Assembly (NCBI RefSeq): GCF_002847285.1
Contig: NZ_CP025407.1
Location: forward strand, 2,730,501-2,794,500
Direction: 5' to 3'
DNA length: 64,000 bases
Source of the DNA: Streptomyces sp. CMB-StM0423
GTDB lineage: Bacteria; Actinomycetota; Actinomycetes; Streptomycetales; Streptomycetaceae
The position numbers and the translations under genes are program-made. The notes below the pieces were generated by a model that saw only the letters and a list, made by a program, of their open reading frames with translations, did not search any database and had not been told where the DNA came from. This document shows, in pieces, positions 51,960 through 61,355 of this stretch. Within the stretch, counting starts at the first letter, position 1; every line of letters starts with the position of its first letter.

Positions 51960-53001
51960 GGTGCGGGGGTCCTTTCGGCGAGGGCGGCGCGCACGGCCGG
52001 GGTGTCGTGGTGATGGCAGGAAACGATGTGGCCGGTCGCCGAGACGGCGGCGGGCGGCGGGGAGTCGCCCTCCCGGCACTCGGCGGTGGCGAAGGGGCAG
52101 GACGCCTGGAAGCGGCAGCCGGGCGGTGGGGCCGACGGGTCCGGTGGTTCGGCCCGCGGGCCGTCGGCCGGTGTGCCGTCGTCGTCCCGTACGCCCGCCG
52201 CCCGCGGGTCCGGCACCGGCACCGCGCGCAGCAGCGCCCGCGTGTACGGGTGCCGGGGCGCCGCGAACAGTTCGGCGCACGGCGCGCTCTCCATCACCTT
52301 CCCGCCGTACATCACGACGACGTGGTCGGAGAGGTGCCGGACCACCCCCATGTCGTGCGAGATGAACAGGAAGCTGACGTCCCGCTCCCGGCGCAGGTCC
52401 TGGATGAGATTGAGGATCTGGCCCTGGATGCTCACGTCGAGCGCCGAGACGATCTCGTCGCAGACGATGAACCGCGGCTCCACGGCCAGCGCCCGCGCGA
52501 TCGCCGCCCGCTGCCGCTGCCCGCCGGACAGTTCGTGCGGATAGCGGCCGGCCAACTGCGTGCGCAGGCCCACCTGGTCGAGGAGTTCGGCGACCCGTCC
52601 GGAGACGCCGCCCGGGTCCACCGTGCGGTGCACGGTGAGGACTTCGCGGAGCATGGTGCGCAGCGTCATCCGCGGGTTGAGGCTCGCGTACGGGTCCTGG
52701 TAGACGATCTGCGCCACCCGCGGCAGCGCCCGGTCGCGGCGCAGCTCGCCCAGTTCCCGGCCGTGCAGCCGCACGCTGCCGGAGGTGACGGGCGACAGGC
52801 CGAGCAGGGCGCGGCCCGTGGTGGTCTTGCCGCTGCCGGACTCACCGACGAGGCTGACGATGCTGCGCGCCGGGACGGTGAAGGAGACGCCGGCGACGGC
52901 GTGGGTCGTGCCGGTGACGCGCCGCAGCAGCCCGGTGCGTACGGGGAAGTCCACCCGCAGATCCGTCACGACGGCGGCGGGCGGCGCGGTGTCCGAGGCG
53001 G

Positions 53002-53005
<4 letters not shown>
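51956..53005 (-). CDS. Peptide-type ABC importer ATP-binding protein (DppF type)
   Basis: A 349-residue ATPase. Walker A GESGSGKTT, Q-loop IVYQDPYASL, signature LSGGQRQR, Walker B FIVCDEIVSALD (an Ile where Pro is usual) and H-loop FISHDMG. The C-terminal oligopeptide extension has CRFQASCPFATAEC. ATG 53005 overlaps the previous gene's stop by 4 bp. It is the second ATPase of the importer in the catabolic operon. Confidence 0.88.
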
Positions 53006-54006
<1,001 letters not shown>

Positions 54007-54020
54007 GGTGGTGCCTCCCG

Positions 54021-54968
54021 CTACGCGAGCTTGATCTTGGGGTTGAAGTACGCCTGCGCCACGTCGACCAGCAGGTTGATCAGCACGAAGGCGACGGCGA
54101 TGACGAGGATTCCGCCCTGGACCAGGGGGATGTCGCGGGAGGAGATGGCCTGCTGGAGCGCGAGGCCGACGCCCGGCCAGGAGAACACCGTCTCGGTGAG
54201 CACCGCCCCGCTGAGCAGGAACCCGGCCTGGAGCCCGATCACCGTGACCACCGACGGCATGGCGTTCGGCAGCACGTGCCGGACGATGACGTGGAACTCG
54301 CCGATGCCGCGCGAACGGGCCGTCTGCACGTAGTCGTTGTCGATGACCTCCAGCACCGCCGAGCGGGTCATGCGGGCGATGACCGCGAGCGACCAGGCGG
54401 CCAGGGTGATGACGGGCAGCACCATGTGCGCGGCCGTGTCGACGGCGCCGCCGCCGGCGATGGAGGTCATGCCGGTGGCCGGGAGGATCCGCAGTTGCAG
54501 CGAGAAGACGACGATCAGGACCAGGCCGAGCCAGAACGACGGCACCGAGTTGAGGAACAGCACGCCGACGGTCAGCCCCCGGTCGCGTACGGAGCCGGGC
54601 TTCTGCGCGGCCCACGTACCGATCGCGACGCCCAGCACCGCGGCGACGACGATGGCCGTGCCGGAGAGCAGCAGGGTGTTGAGCAGCCGCTCGGACAGCA
54701 CCTCGGAGACCGGGCGGCCGAAGGACAGGGAGCGGCCGAGGTCGCCGCTGAAGAGGTTGCCGAGGTAGGTGAAGTAGCGCGAGACCGCGGGCTCGTCGAG
54801 GCCGAGGTCGGCGCGGAGCGCCGCGCGGTCCTCCTCCGACGAGGTGGGGCCGAGGAGCGCGGTGGCCTGGTCGCCGGGGATGATCTGGCCGAGGCCGAAG
54901 GTGGCGACGGTCACCCCGAGGAGTACGGGGATCATCTGCAGCCCGCGGCGCAGGATGAAGGTCAGCAT
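54021..54968 (-). CDS. Peptide-type ABC importer permease (DppB type)
   Basis: A 315-residue permease with the N-terminal hallmark MLTFILRRGLQMIPVLLGVT, a PGD loop (IIPGDQATALLG), the EAA coupling loop RSRGIGEFHVIVRHVLPN and six membrane segments. ATG 54968 overlaps the stop of the DppC-type gene by 7 bp. It is part of the catabolic operon's importer. Confidence 0.88.
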   Translation of the reverse strand: MLTFILRRGLQMIPVLLGVTVATFGLGQIIPGDQATALLGPTSSEEDRAALRADLGLDEPAVSRYFTYLGNLFSGDLGRSLSFGRPVSEVLSERLLNTLLLSGTAIVVAAVLGVAIGTWAAQKPGSVRDRGLTVGVLFLNSVPSFWLGLVLIVVFSLQLRILPATGMTSIAGGGAVDTAAHMVLPVITLAAWSLAVIARMTRSAVLEVIDNDYVQTARSRGIGEFHVIVRHVLPNAMPSVVTVIGLQAGFLLSGAVLTETVFSWPGVGLALQQAISSRDIPLVQGGILVIAVAFVLINLLVDVAQAYFNPKIKLA

Positions 54969-55912
54969 GCCGCGTCTCCCGTCTCGTCGTCCTTCGCCGC
55001 CCGCGACCGCCGCGAGCGCGGGTCGAGCCGGTCACGTACACCGTCGCCGAGGAGGTTGAAGCCCACCGCCAGGACGACGACAGCCAGCCCCGGGAGGGTG
55101 GCGACGTGCGGCGAGGTCACCAGCAGCGCCCGGCCGCCGCTGAGCATCTGGCCCCAGTCGGGCGTCGGCGGCTGGGCGCCGAGGCCGAGGAAGGCGAGGC
55201 TGGCGCTGAGGATGACGTTGCGGCCGGTCTGGAGGGTGGCGAAGACGACCAGCCCGCCCAGCAGGTTCGGCGCGATGTGGCGGAACGCGATCCGCCGGTG
55301 CCCGTAGCCGAGGGCCGAGGCCGCCTCCACGTACTGCTCCTGCCGCAGCGAGACGACGTTGCCGCGGACGATCCGGCCGAACTCGGGGATCGTCACGACC
55401 ACCACCGCCACGATCAGCGACGTGGTGCTGGGCCCCAGCGCGACGCCGATGCCCAGCGCGAGCAGGATGCCGGGGAAGGAGAACATCACGTCGAAGACGC
55501 GCATCAGCACGCTGTCGACCCAGCCGCCGACATAGCCGGAGAACAGGCCGATGCAGCCGCCGACCGCCAGCGCCAGGACCGTCGGCAGGATCGCGACGAG
55601 CAGCGCCATCCGGGCCCCGTACATGAGCCTGCTGAGGATGTCGCGGCCCACCTCGTCGGTGCCCAGCAGGTGGCCGTCGCTGAAGAGGCCGAGGCCGATG
55701 GCCGCCGGATCGGTGTCCAGCGGGTCGTACGGGGCGATGAGGGGCGCCAGGAGCGCGACGAGGACGGTGGCGGCGACGATGCCGCCGCCGAGGTACGCGG
55801 TGGCGTTGCCGGCGGAGAGCCGGGCGAGCCGGCCGCGCGTGCGCGTCCGCGCCGGGGGGCGGGCGGCGGGCGCGCCCGCGGCTCCCGGGGGTGCTGCCGC
55901 GGTGGCCTTCAT
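54962..55912 (-). CDS. Peptide-type ABC importer permease (DppC type)
   Basis: A 316-residue permease. A polar, Arg/Pro/Ala-rich head precedes the first membrane segment (GGGIVAATVLVALLAPLIAPY). The loop HLLGTDEVGRDILSRLMYGAR is the DppC hallmark, and ASALGYGHRRIAFRHIAPN is the coupling loop. ATG 55912, 58 bp after the binding-protein gene. Confidence 0.88.
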   Translation of the reverse strand: MKATAAAPPGAAGAPAARPPARTRTRGRLARLSAGNATAYLGGGIVAATVLVALLAPLIAPYDPLDTDPAAIGLGLFSDGHLLGTDEVGRDILSRLMYGARMALLVAILPTVLALAVGGCIGLFSGYVGGWVDSVLMRVFDVMFSFPGILLALGIGVALGPSTTSLIVAVVVVTIPEFGRIVRGNVVSLRQEQYVEAASALGYGHRRIAFRHIAPNLLGGLVVFATLQTGRNVILSASLAFLGLGAQPPTPDWGQMLSGGRALLVTSPHVATLPGLAVVVLAVGFNLLGDGVRDRLDPRSRRSRAAKDDETGDAAC

Positions 55913-55970
55913 GGCTGTTCTCCCCTCACTTCTCTCGGCACCTGTCTCACTTCTCTCCTTGTCGCCGGCC

Positions 55971-57632
55971 TCACCGGCGGCGGATGGTGGTGTAGTCGAC
56001 GTAGACGGAGGCGGCGGGGGCGACGCCGCGGACCTTGTCGCCGAGGAGCCGGGGCAGCCGGTCCTGGTAGAGGAAGACCCAGGGGGCGTCGGCGGCGATC
56101 TCGTCTGCGGCCTGCCGGTAGAGCCCCATGCGGCTCGCGGTGTCCGGCTCGCCCCTGGCCCGGTCGAAGAGCGCGTCGACGTCGTCGTTCGCGTACCAGC
56201 CCCGGTTGACGCCCGCGGGCGGGTGCGCCTGGCCGCTGAACATCCGCTCCAGGAAGTCCGCGGCGTCGGCGCCCGTGGTCCAGCCGTTGAACGAGCCGTG
56301 GGTGCGGTCGTCGTAGCCGTTGCCCTCCTCGGCCACCAGCGACGCGAACTCCATGTACCGCACCTTCAGCGACACCCCGACCGCCTTCAGGTCCTGCTCC
56401 AGCAGCGCCATGATCTCGGTCGCCTGGGAGAAGCCGGGGCCGCTGTCGGGGGCGAGGAGCGTGAGGCGCACGGGCGTCTCGACGCCGCTCTCGCGGATGA
56501 GCTGCCGGGCGCGCTCCGGGTCGTACGTGTACGGGGAACTGCCCGCCCCGTCCGTCTCCGCGGCCGCCTCGTCGTACGCCTCGTTGCCGCGCGGCAGCGG
56601 TCCTGTGGAGGGCGCGACCTGGCCCTGGGTGAGGGTCGCGATGGCCTCGCGGTCGACGGCGTAGTTGAGCGCCTGCCGGAACTCCGGGTCGTCGGTGGGG
56701 GCGATGCGGGCGTTGAGCCGCAGGAAGTACTGGTTCGCCGCGTCCGGGTACTGCACGCGCATCGCGTCGTCGTGGGTGAGCTGGTGCACCTGCTGGGCCC
56801 CGGCGCTCAGGATGGCGTCGACCTCGCCGGTCTCGGCGGCGATGGCGAGCGTGGTGGGGTCGGTGACGGACTCGACGACGATGGTCGGCGTGCGCGGCTT
56901 GCCGCCCCAGTAGCCGGTGTTGCGCTCCAGGGTGATGCGCCGGCCGTGGTCGGCGGCGCGCTGCGTGAACGGCCCGGTGCCGACCGGGTGCAGGCCGATG
57001 TCGTCGGGCTTGCCCGCGGTCAGCGACTTGGGGCTGACGATCGACATGCGCCGGTCGGTGAGCAGCCGCGGGAGTCCCGCGTAGGGCTCGGAGAGGCGCA
57101 GGGTCAGCTCGTACGGCCCGGTGACCTCGACGCGCTCGATCCAGCGGGTCAGGAACGTCATGTTCCCGGCGGCGGTGGCGTCGTGGACCGGGGAGTCCTC
57201 GTCCATGATCCGGTCGAAGTTGAGCTTGACGGCGTCGGCGTCGAGGCGGGCGCCGTCGGCGAAGGTGACGCCTTTGCGCAGTTCCAGGGTGTAACCGCGG
57301 GCGTCGGGGGCGGACTTCCAGGACTCGGCGAGCCCGGGGCGCAGCGCGGGGGCGCGGTCCGTACGGGCGCTCAGGTCCTCGCGGATGAGGGGGTCGTAGA
57401 GGGCGTCGACGATGCGCAGGCCGACGGTGCCGGACATGCGATGCGGGTCGAGGGGCGGGATCTCGCCCTCGGCGCCGATGACCAGGGTGCCGGAGTCGCG
57501 GCCGAAGGACGGGTTGGCGCTGCACCCGGCGAGCAGGAGGGCGGCGGCGAGGGCGCAGCCGGCGGCGGCGCGGAGGCCCCTGCGGGGTGCGCGGCGCGGG
57601 CGGGGCGGACGGGGACGATGCGTGAACCTCAT
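55971..57632 (-). CDS. Peptide-type substrate-binding lipoprotein (SBP family 5)
   Basis: A 553-residue binding protein. Arg/Pro-rich signal peptide, lipobox LLLAGC (Cys near 37). Family-5 hallmarks are TLELRKGVTFADGARLDADAVKLNFDR and VGTGPF. It should capture the compound brought in by the permeases. ATG 57632 overlaps the FAD-enzyme stop by 4 bp. The presence of enzymes in the same operon suggests the substrate is a nutrient, not a signal. Confidence 0.88.
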   Translation of the reverse strand: MRFTHRPRPPRPRRAPRRGLRAAAGCALAAALLLAGCSANPSFGRDSGTLVIGAEGEIPPLDPHRMSGTVGLRIVDALYDPLIREDLSARTDRAPALRPGLAESWKSAPDARGYTLELRKGVTFADGARLDADAVKLNFDRIMDEDSPVHDATAAGNMTFLTRWIERVEVTGPYELTLRLSEPYAGLPRLLTDRRMSIVSPKSLTAGKPDDIGLHPVGTGPFTQRAADHGRRITLERNTGYWGGKPRTPTIVVESVTDPTTLAIAAETGEVDAILSAGAQQVHQLTHDDAMRVQYPDAANQYFLRLNARIAPTDDPEFRQALNYAVDREAIATLTQGQVAPSTGPLPRGNEAYDEAAAETDGAGSSPYTYDPERARQLIRESGVETPVRLTLLAPDSGPGFSQATEIMALLEQDLKAVGVSLKVRYMEFASLVAEEGNGYDDRTHGSFNGWTTGADAADFLERMFSGQAHPPAGVNRGWYANDDVDALFDRARGEPDTASRMGLYRQAADEIAADAPWVFLYQDRLPRLLGDKVRGVAPAASVYVDYTTIRRR

Positions 57633-59272
57633 GCCGGTCGCCTTTGCTCGTCGTCGGTCGGGTCGTGGGCCGGGTCGTGGGCCGGGGCGCGCAGGTCGCT
57701 GAGGACGGCGCGGGCCGCGTTGCGGCCGGGGGTGCCGGTGACGTAGCCGCCGGGCCAGACGCCGGCGCCGGAGAGGTAGAAGCCGCGCAGCGGGGTGCGG
57801 TAGCCGGCGACGGCGGGGTGCGGGCGGGCGCCGAAGAGGCCGGCGGGGAGCATGTCGCCGTGGGTGATGTTGCTCTCCACCAGGCCGAGTTCGCGCTCGA
57901 TCTCGACGGGGCCGAGGAAGCGGTGGCCGGTGATCCGGTCGCCGAGGCCCGGCATCAGCTCCTCCAGCACCGCGACGCAGCGCCGCCCGAACGCCTCGGT
58001 GCGCGCCCCGTCCCAGCCGCCTGCCTCCGGCGCGTACGGCGCGTGCCAGGCGTTGACGCTGATCAGATGGGTGTCCCCGGGGGTGAGACCCGGCGAGGTG
58101 AGGGTGGGGATCAGGCCCCACATCAGCGGGCGTTCCGAGGTCCGCCCGGCGAGGGCGGCGGTGACGGACTCCTCGATGTGACCGAGCGAGTCGCCGAAGC
58201 GGAACTGGCAGGCGCGCGCGGACTCCGGGTCCGCGTCCCCGGGCAGACCGGCGTACGCGGGCAGCGAGTCGACCTCCAGCACCAGCTTGAACGCCGAGCC
58301 GCGCATCCGCTGCCCCGCCACGTCCGCGCGGACGTCCGGGCCGAGCGCGCCGTCGTCGAGGAGGTCGCGGAAGAGGTGGACGGGGTTGACCGCGGCGACG
58401 ACGCGGCCGGCGGCGAACTCCTCGCCGGCCGCGGTGACCACGCCGCGGACTCCCCGCTCGTCGTGGAGGATGCGGGAGACGGGCGTACCGGTGTGGAACT
58501 CGACGCCGTGCGCGCGGCAGTCCGCTTCGAGGGCGTCGACGATGGCGCTCATCGAGCCGACCGGCAGTCCTGTGGAGCCGCGCAGCGCGACGCGCTCGGC
58601 GTCGCCGGGGCCGCGGAGCCCCGCCGCCGACGCCCGGGCGAAGGGGCGCATCATCAGCCCGATCGCCGTGCCCGGCGCCGACGGCGGGACGAGCTGGGCG
58701 TTGAGCGCCAGCATCCCGAGCAGTCCCCCGACCTGCTCGGAGTGCAGCCGCTCTGCCAGCAGTCCGCGGAGGCTGCCGTCGAAGACGGCGGTGAAGAGCT
58801 TGAGGTCGTCCGGGTCCGCCAGCCGGCCGCGCAATTCGTCCAGGGGCGGCGGCGGTTCGTCCAGCGAGACGCCGAGGGCGGCGCCGAGGCGGTCGAGTCC
58901 CGCGATCAGCTCGCGGTAGCGGCCGGACTCGCCGGCGGCGAGGGCGTCGAGCTGCCGGTCGACGCGGGCCTGGTCGCGCCAGCCGACGAAGCTGCGGTCG
59001 GCGAAGCGGTGCACGACGGTGGGATCGGCCCGTACGAACCGCAGACCGTGGTCCGCGAGGCGCAGTTCGCGGACCACCGCGGGGTTGAGCGAGCCGGGCG
59101 AGTTGGTGAACGACAGGGTGCGTCCCGGCAGGAACTCGTACGGGCCGCACGGGCCGCCGAGGCGGTCGCGCGCCTCGACCACCGCGACGCGCAGCCCCGC
59201 CCGGCCCAGATAGGCCGCGGCCACCAGGCCGTTGTGGCCGCCGCCCACGACGACCGCGTCAAAGCGCCTCAT
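57629..59272 (-). CDS. FAD-dependent oxidoreductase (phytoene desaturase / PYROXD2-like)
   Basis: A 547-residue flavoenzyme. The N-terminal FAD motif is VVVGGGHNGLVAAAYLGRAG followed by VVEARDRLGGPCGPYEF. The C-terminal motif LRGFYLSGAGVWPGGYVTGTPGRNAA is characteristic of the phytoene-desaturase-like oxidoreductase group, which is broad. It may dehydrogenate or oxidise the imported compound or its hydrolysis product. ATG 59272 has only a weak ribosome site; three 15-bp tandem repeats lie upstream. No carotenoid genes are near. Confidence 0.85.
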   Translation of the reverse strand: MRRFDAVVVGGGHNGLVAAAYLGRAGLRVAVVEARDRLGGPCGPYEFLPGRTLSFTNSPGSLNPAVVRELRLADHGLRFVRADPTVVHRFADRSFVGWRDQARVDRQLDALAAGESGRYRELIAGLDRLGAALGVSLDEPPPPLDELRGRLADPDDLKLFTAVFDGSLRGLLAERLHSEQVGGLLGMLALNAQLVPPSAPGTAIGLMMRPFARASAAGLRGPGDAERVALRGSTGLPVGSMSAIVDALEADCRAHGVEFHTGTPVSRILHDERGVRGVVTAAGEEFAAGRVVAAVNPVHLFRDLLDDGALGPDVRADVAGQRMRGSAFKLVLEVDSLPAYAGLPGDADPESARACQFRFGDSLGHIEESVTAALAGRTSERPLMWGLIPTLTSPGLTPGDTHLISVNAWHAPYAPEAGGWDGARTEAFGRRCVAVLEELMPGLGDRITGHRFLGPVEIERELGLVESNITHGDMLPAGLFGARPHPAVAGYRTPLRGFYLSGAGVWPGGYVTGTPGRNAARAVLSDLRAPAHDPAHDPTDDEQRRPA

Positions 59273-59300
59273 TGCGCACACCACGTCCCTCCGCCGTCCT

Positions 59301-59345
59301 GTCGTCCTGCTGGTTGTCGTCTTGCTGGTTGTCGTCTTGCTGGTT
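59301..59345. repeat. Three 15-bp tandem repeats between operon genes
   Basis: Units at 59301-59315, 59316-59330 and 59331-59345 (GTCGTCTTGCTGGTT, the first with one base change) fill the gap between the dipeptidase-like gene and the FAD-enzyme gene. They preserve the reading frame linking the two genes (30 codons apart), so translation past the dipeptidase stop would read repeated TSKTT. Confidence 0.85.
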
Positions 59346-59359
59346 GCTCCGTGGCCGGT

Positions 59360-60343
59360 TCAGCCCTGCGGGCCCGGCCGGAAGCCCTCGTCGAAGACCC
59401 GGACCCAGTTACCGCCCGAGATCAGCTCGATCTCCCCCTCGCCGAACCCGCGCCGGCGCAGCTCCGCGAGCACGTCGGCGTAGCCGCTGCCCGCGGCGAA
59501 CCACTCGGGGAAGTCGACCTGGCCGGAGATCGGCACCATCGGCTTGCGGCTCCACCGCCCCTGGCGCCACCAGTGCAGTTCCTCGTCGCCCTGGCCCGCG
59601 TAGTAGTCGGAGGCGAGGCCGACGTGCTCGACCCCGATCAGCTCCGCGGTGTACGCGACCATGTCGCAGAAGTCGGCGACGGTGCACGCCTGCCCGTTCG
59701 GCGCCAGCCGCGGGTACATGCTCAGCCCGACGACGCCGCCCTGCTGCGCCGACTCCTTCAGCACGGTGTCGGACTTGTTGCGGAAGGCGAGTTCGACGTC
59801 CTCGCCGACGAACGCGCGCGGGTTGGCGTGCGTGATCATGACGGGCCGCTCGGAGGTCTCGATCGCCTCCAGCGAGGTCCGCTCGTTGCAGTGCGAGATG
59901 TCGACGAGCATCCCGACCCGGTTCATCTCCCGGATGAGGTTCACGCCGTACGTGCGCGAGAGCCCCGCGTTGTCCGCCTCCCAGCAGCCGGCCCCGGCGG
60001 AGTTCTGGGTGTTGTACGTGAGCTGGGCGATCCGCACGCCGGCCTGGTGGAACGCGCCGACGAGGTCGAGGTCGTCCTCGAACGGGCTGCTGTTCTGGAA
60101 GCCGAGCACGACCGCCGTGCGGCCGTCGCGGTCCGCGGCGCGGATGTCGTCGGCGGTGCGGCCCTCGCGCAGCAGGTCGGCGTGCTCGGCGAGATGCCGC
60201 TGCCAGCGGCCGACCTCCCGCATGGTCTCGGTGGAGTCCTCCCAGATCGCCACGGTGACGTGCACGGCGGTGAGCCCGGCGGCGCGCCACTCCTCGAAGC
60301 GTTCGCGGGCGGGCTTGTTGAACTGCAGTGCGTCTACGAGCAC
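59360..60343 (-). CDS. M19 (renal dipeptidase-like) family protein with altered metal site
   Basis: A 327-residue protein of the membrane-dipeptidase family. Matched features are VDISHCNERTS near residue 148, ITHANPRAF near 171, GGVVGLSMYPRL near 200, and IGVEHVGLASDYY near 240. The usual N-terminal His-x-Asp (DGHNDL) is replaced by VDALQFN, and the bridging metal-binding Glu (VEGGHS) by Gln (FQNSSP), so two of the normal zinc-site elements are lost. It may act with one metal or have a different activity. ATG 60343. It lies between the racemase-like and FAD-enzyme genes of the operon. Confidence 0.82.
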   Translation of the reverse strand: MLVDALQFNKPARERFEEWRAAGLTAVHVTVAIWEDSTETMREVGRWQRHLAEHADLLREGRTADDIRAADRDGRTAVVLGFQNSSPFEDDLDLVGAFHQAGVRIAQLTYNTQNSAGAGCWEADNAGLSRTYGVNLIREMNRVGMLVDISHCNERTSLEAIETSERPVMITHANPRAFVGEDVELAFRNKSDTVLKESAQQGGVVGLSMYPRLAPNGQACTVADFCDMVAYTAELIGVEHVGLASDYYAGQGDEELHWWRQGRWSRKPMVPISGQVDFPEWFAAGSGYADVLAELRRRGFGEGEIELISGGNWVRVFDEGFRPGPQG

Positions 60344-60407
60344 GGTCCTGTTCCTCTGCGGTGCGGTGGGGTGTGGTTCGACGGGCCGACAGGCCGGCGG
60401 GGTGCGC

Positions 60408-61142
60408 TCAGCCGGGGAGGCCCGGGATGCCGCCGAGCCGGCCGAGGACCGGCATCCCGTCCCGTAGCCCCAGGTGGCGCAGGGCCCGCCAGAGGGACGC
60501 CTGATTGCTCGTCACGACGGGCAGCCCGGTGTCGAGTTCGAGGTACGGCAGCACCTCGAAGGTCCGGAAGGTGCCGCAGGAGATGAGGAGCGCGTCCGCG
60601 TCGGGCGCCGCCTTGTGCAGCCGGCGGCCGAGCCGGTAGGCGCTGTCGGCGTCGTGCACGCTGGCGTCGTACGGGTCGGTGAGCTGGAGGCCCTCCATCG
60701 CCGTCACCTCGAAGCCGAGGGCGGTGAGGTAGGTGCGCAGGGACTCGTTGACCTCGTCGGTGTAGATGGTGCCGACGGCGACCTTGGTCGCGCCGAGGGC
60801 GCGGAGGGCGTCGTTGGTCGCCTGCTGCATCGTGATCGCCGGTACGCCGGTGGCGGCGGTGATCTCGCCGGTGACCTTCTCGTCGGTGCCCGGGCCCGGG
60901 ATGAAGGTGCCGGGGGCGCCGCACTGCACGATCAGGTCCACCTTGGCGGTGGCCAACTGCCGCGACGCCTCGACGACCTGGCTCATCATCTCCCGCAGTC
61001 CGGCGGCGTCGACGCGCGGGACGATGGTCCGGGCGTCGGCGAACGCCACGCCCGTAGGGGCTACTTCACGCCACTCCTCCGCTCCTTCGATCGCCGTCGC
61101 GGGGCGTATCTGCCCGATTCGTGCACGCCAGCCGAGCAACAT
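60408..61142 (-). CDS. Maleate isomerase / arylmalonate decarboxylase-like enzyme (Asp/Glu racemase superfamily)
   Basis: A 244-residue enzyme with the two catalytic cysteines of the superfamily: Cys74 in IVQCGAPGTF and Cys189 in LLISCGTFR. In maleate cis-trans isomerases and arylmalonate decarboxylases these positions act on small dicarboxylates or malonates. Length (about 240-250) fits. ATG 61142 follows GAGGTGAG. It is the first gene of the catabolic operon, directly downstream of a predicted promoter with IclR-type operators. Confidence 0.82.
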   Translation of the reverse strand: MLLGWRARIGQIRPATAIEGAEEWREVAPTGVAFADARTIVPRVDAAGLREMMSQVVEASRQLATAKVDLIVQCGAPGTFIPGPGTDEKVTGEITAATGVPAITMQQATNDALRALGATKVAVGTIYTDEVNESLRTYLTALGFEVTAMEGLQLTDPYDASVHDADSAYRLGRRLHKAAPDADALLISCGTFRTFEVLPYLELDTGLPVVTSNQASLWRALRHLGLRDGMPVLGRLGGIPGLPG

Positions 61143-61162
61143 CAGGGGCTCACCTCAACTTC

Positions 61163-61177
61163 TGGGACACTGTACCA
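61163..61177. promoter_or_regulatory. IclR-type operator, proximal copy
   Basis: TGGGACACTGTACCA is a near-perfect 15-bp dyad (only positions 4/12 disagree), 21 bp upstream of the ATG at 61142. IclR-family regulators bind such short pseudo-palindromes. A second copy lies 23 bp to the right, and an IclR gene is encoded directly upstream. Confidence 0.65.
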
Positions 61178-61185
61178 AGAGCGAT

Positions 61186-61200
61186 TGGGACACCGTACCT
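61186..61200. promoter_or_regulatory. IclR-type operator, distal copy
   Basis: TGGGACACCGTACCT repeats the proximal dyad with two differences. It overlaps the predicted -10 box (61192-61197) of the catabolic operon, so a bound repressor would block RNA polymerase. The 23-bp period is close to two helical turns, so both sites face the same side of the DNA. Confidence 0.62.
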
Positions 61201-61220
61201 TCAGCTTTTGGGCAGGTCAA
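61192..61220 (-). promoter_or_regulatory. Predicted promoter of the catabolic operon
   Basis: On the minus strand TTGACC (61220-61215) and TACGGT (61197-61192) are spaced by exactly 17 bp, matching the streptomycete vegetative consensus. The start codon at 61142 lies 50 bp downstream of the -10 box. The promoter is overlapped by an IclR-type dyad. Confidence 0.6.
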
Positions 61221-61249
61221 TGGGGTGGAGGCAGAAGGATGCGGGCACG

Positions 61250-61288
61250 AAAAAGGCCGGTCAGACGCCTACTGGCGCCGGACCGGCC
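61250..61288 (-). terminator. Intrinsic terminator of the IclR gene
   Basis: GGCCGGTC at 61255-61262 pairs with GACCGGCC at 61281-61288, with an inner CGCC/GGCG stem, and is followed on the minus strand by five T residues (61254-61250). This is the one classical U-tract terminator in the window; it separates the IclR gene from the operon. Confidence 0.72.
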
Positions 61289-61355
61289 GGAAATCGCGGT
61301 GGGGACGGGGGTGCTGGGACGGGGCGGCCGAGCGCGGGGTTGCCGGGAGCGTGCG

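Noticed and set aside
57629-59272. Carotenoid biosynthesis gene (phytoene desaturase)
   Set aside because: Similarity is only to the broad oxidoreductase family; no crtB, crtE or other carotenoid genes are near and the gene is embedded in an importer operon.
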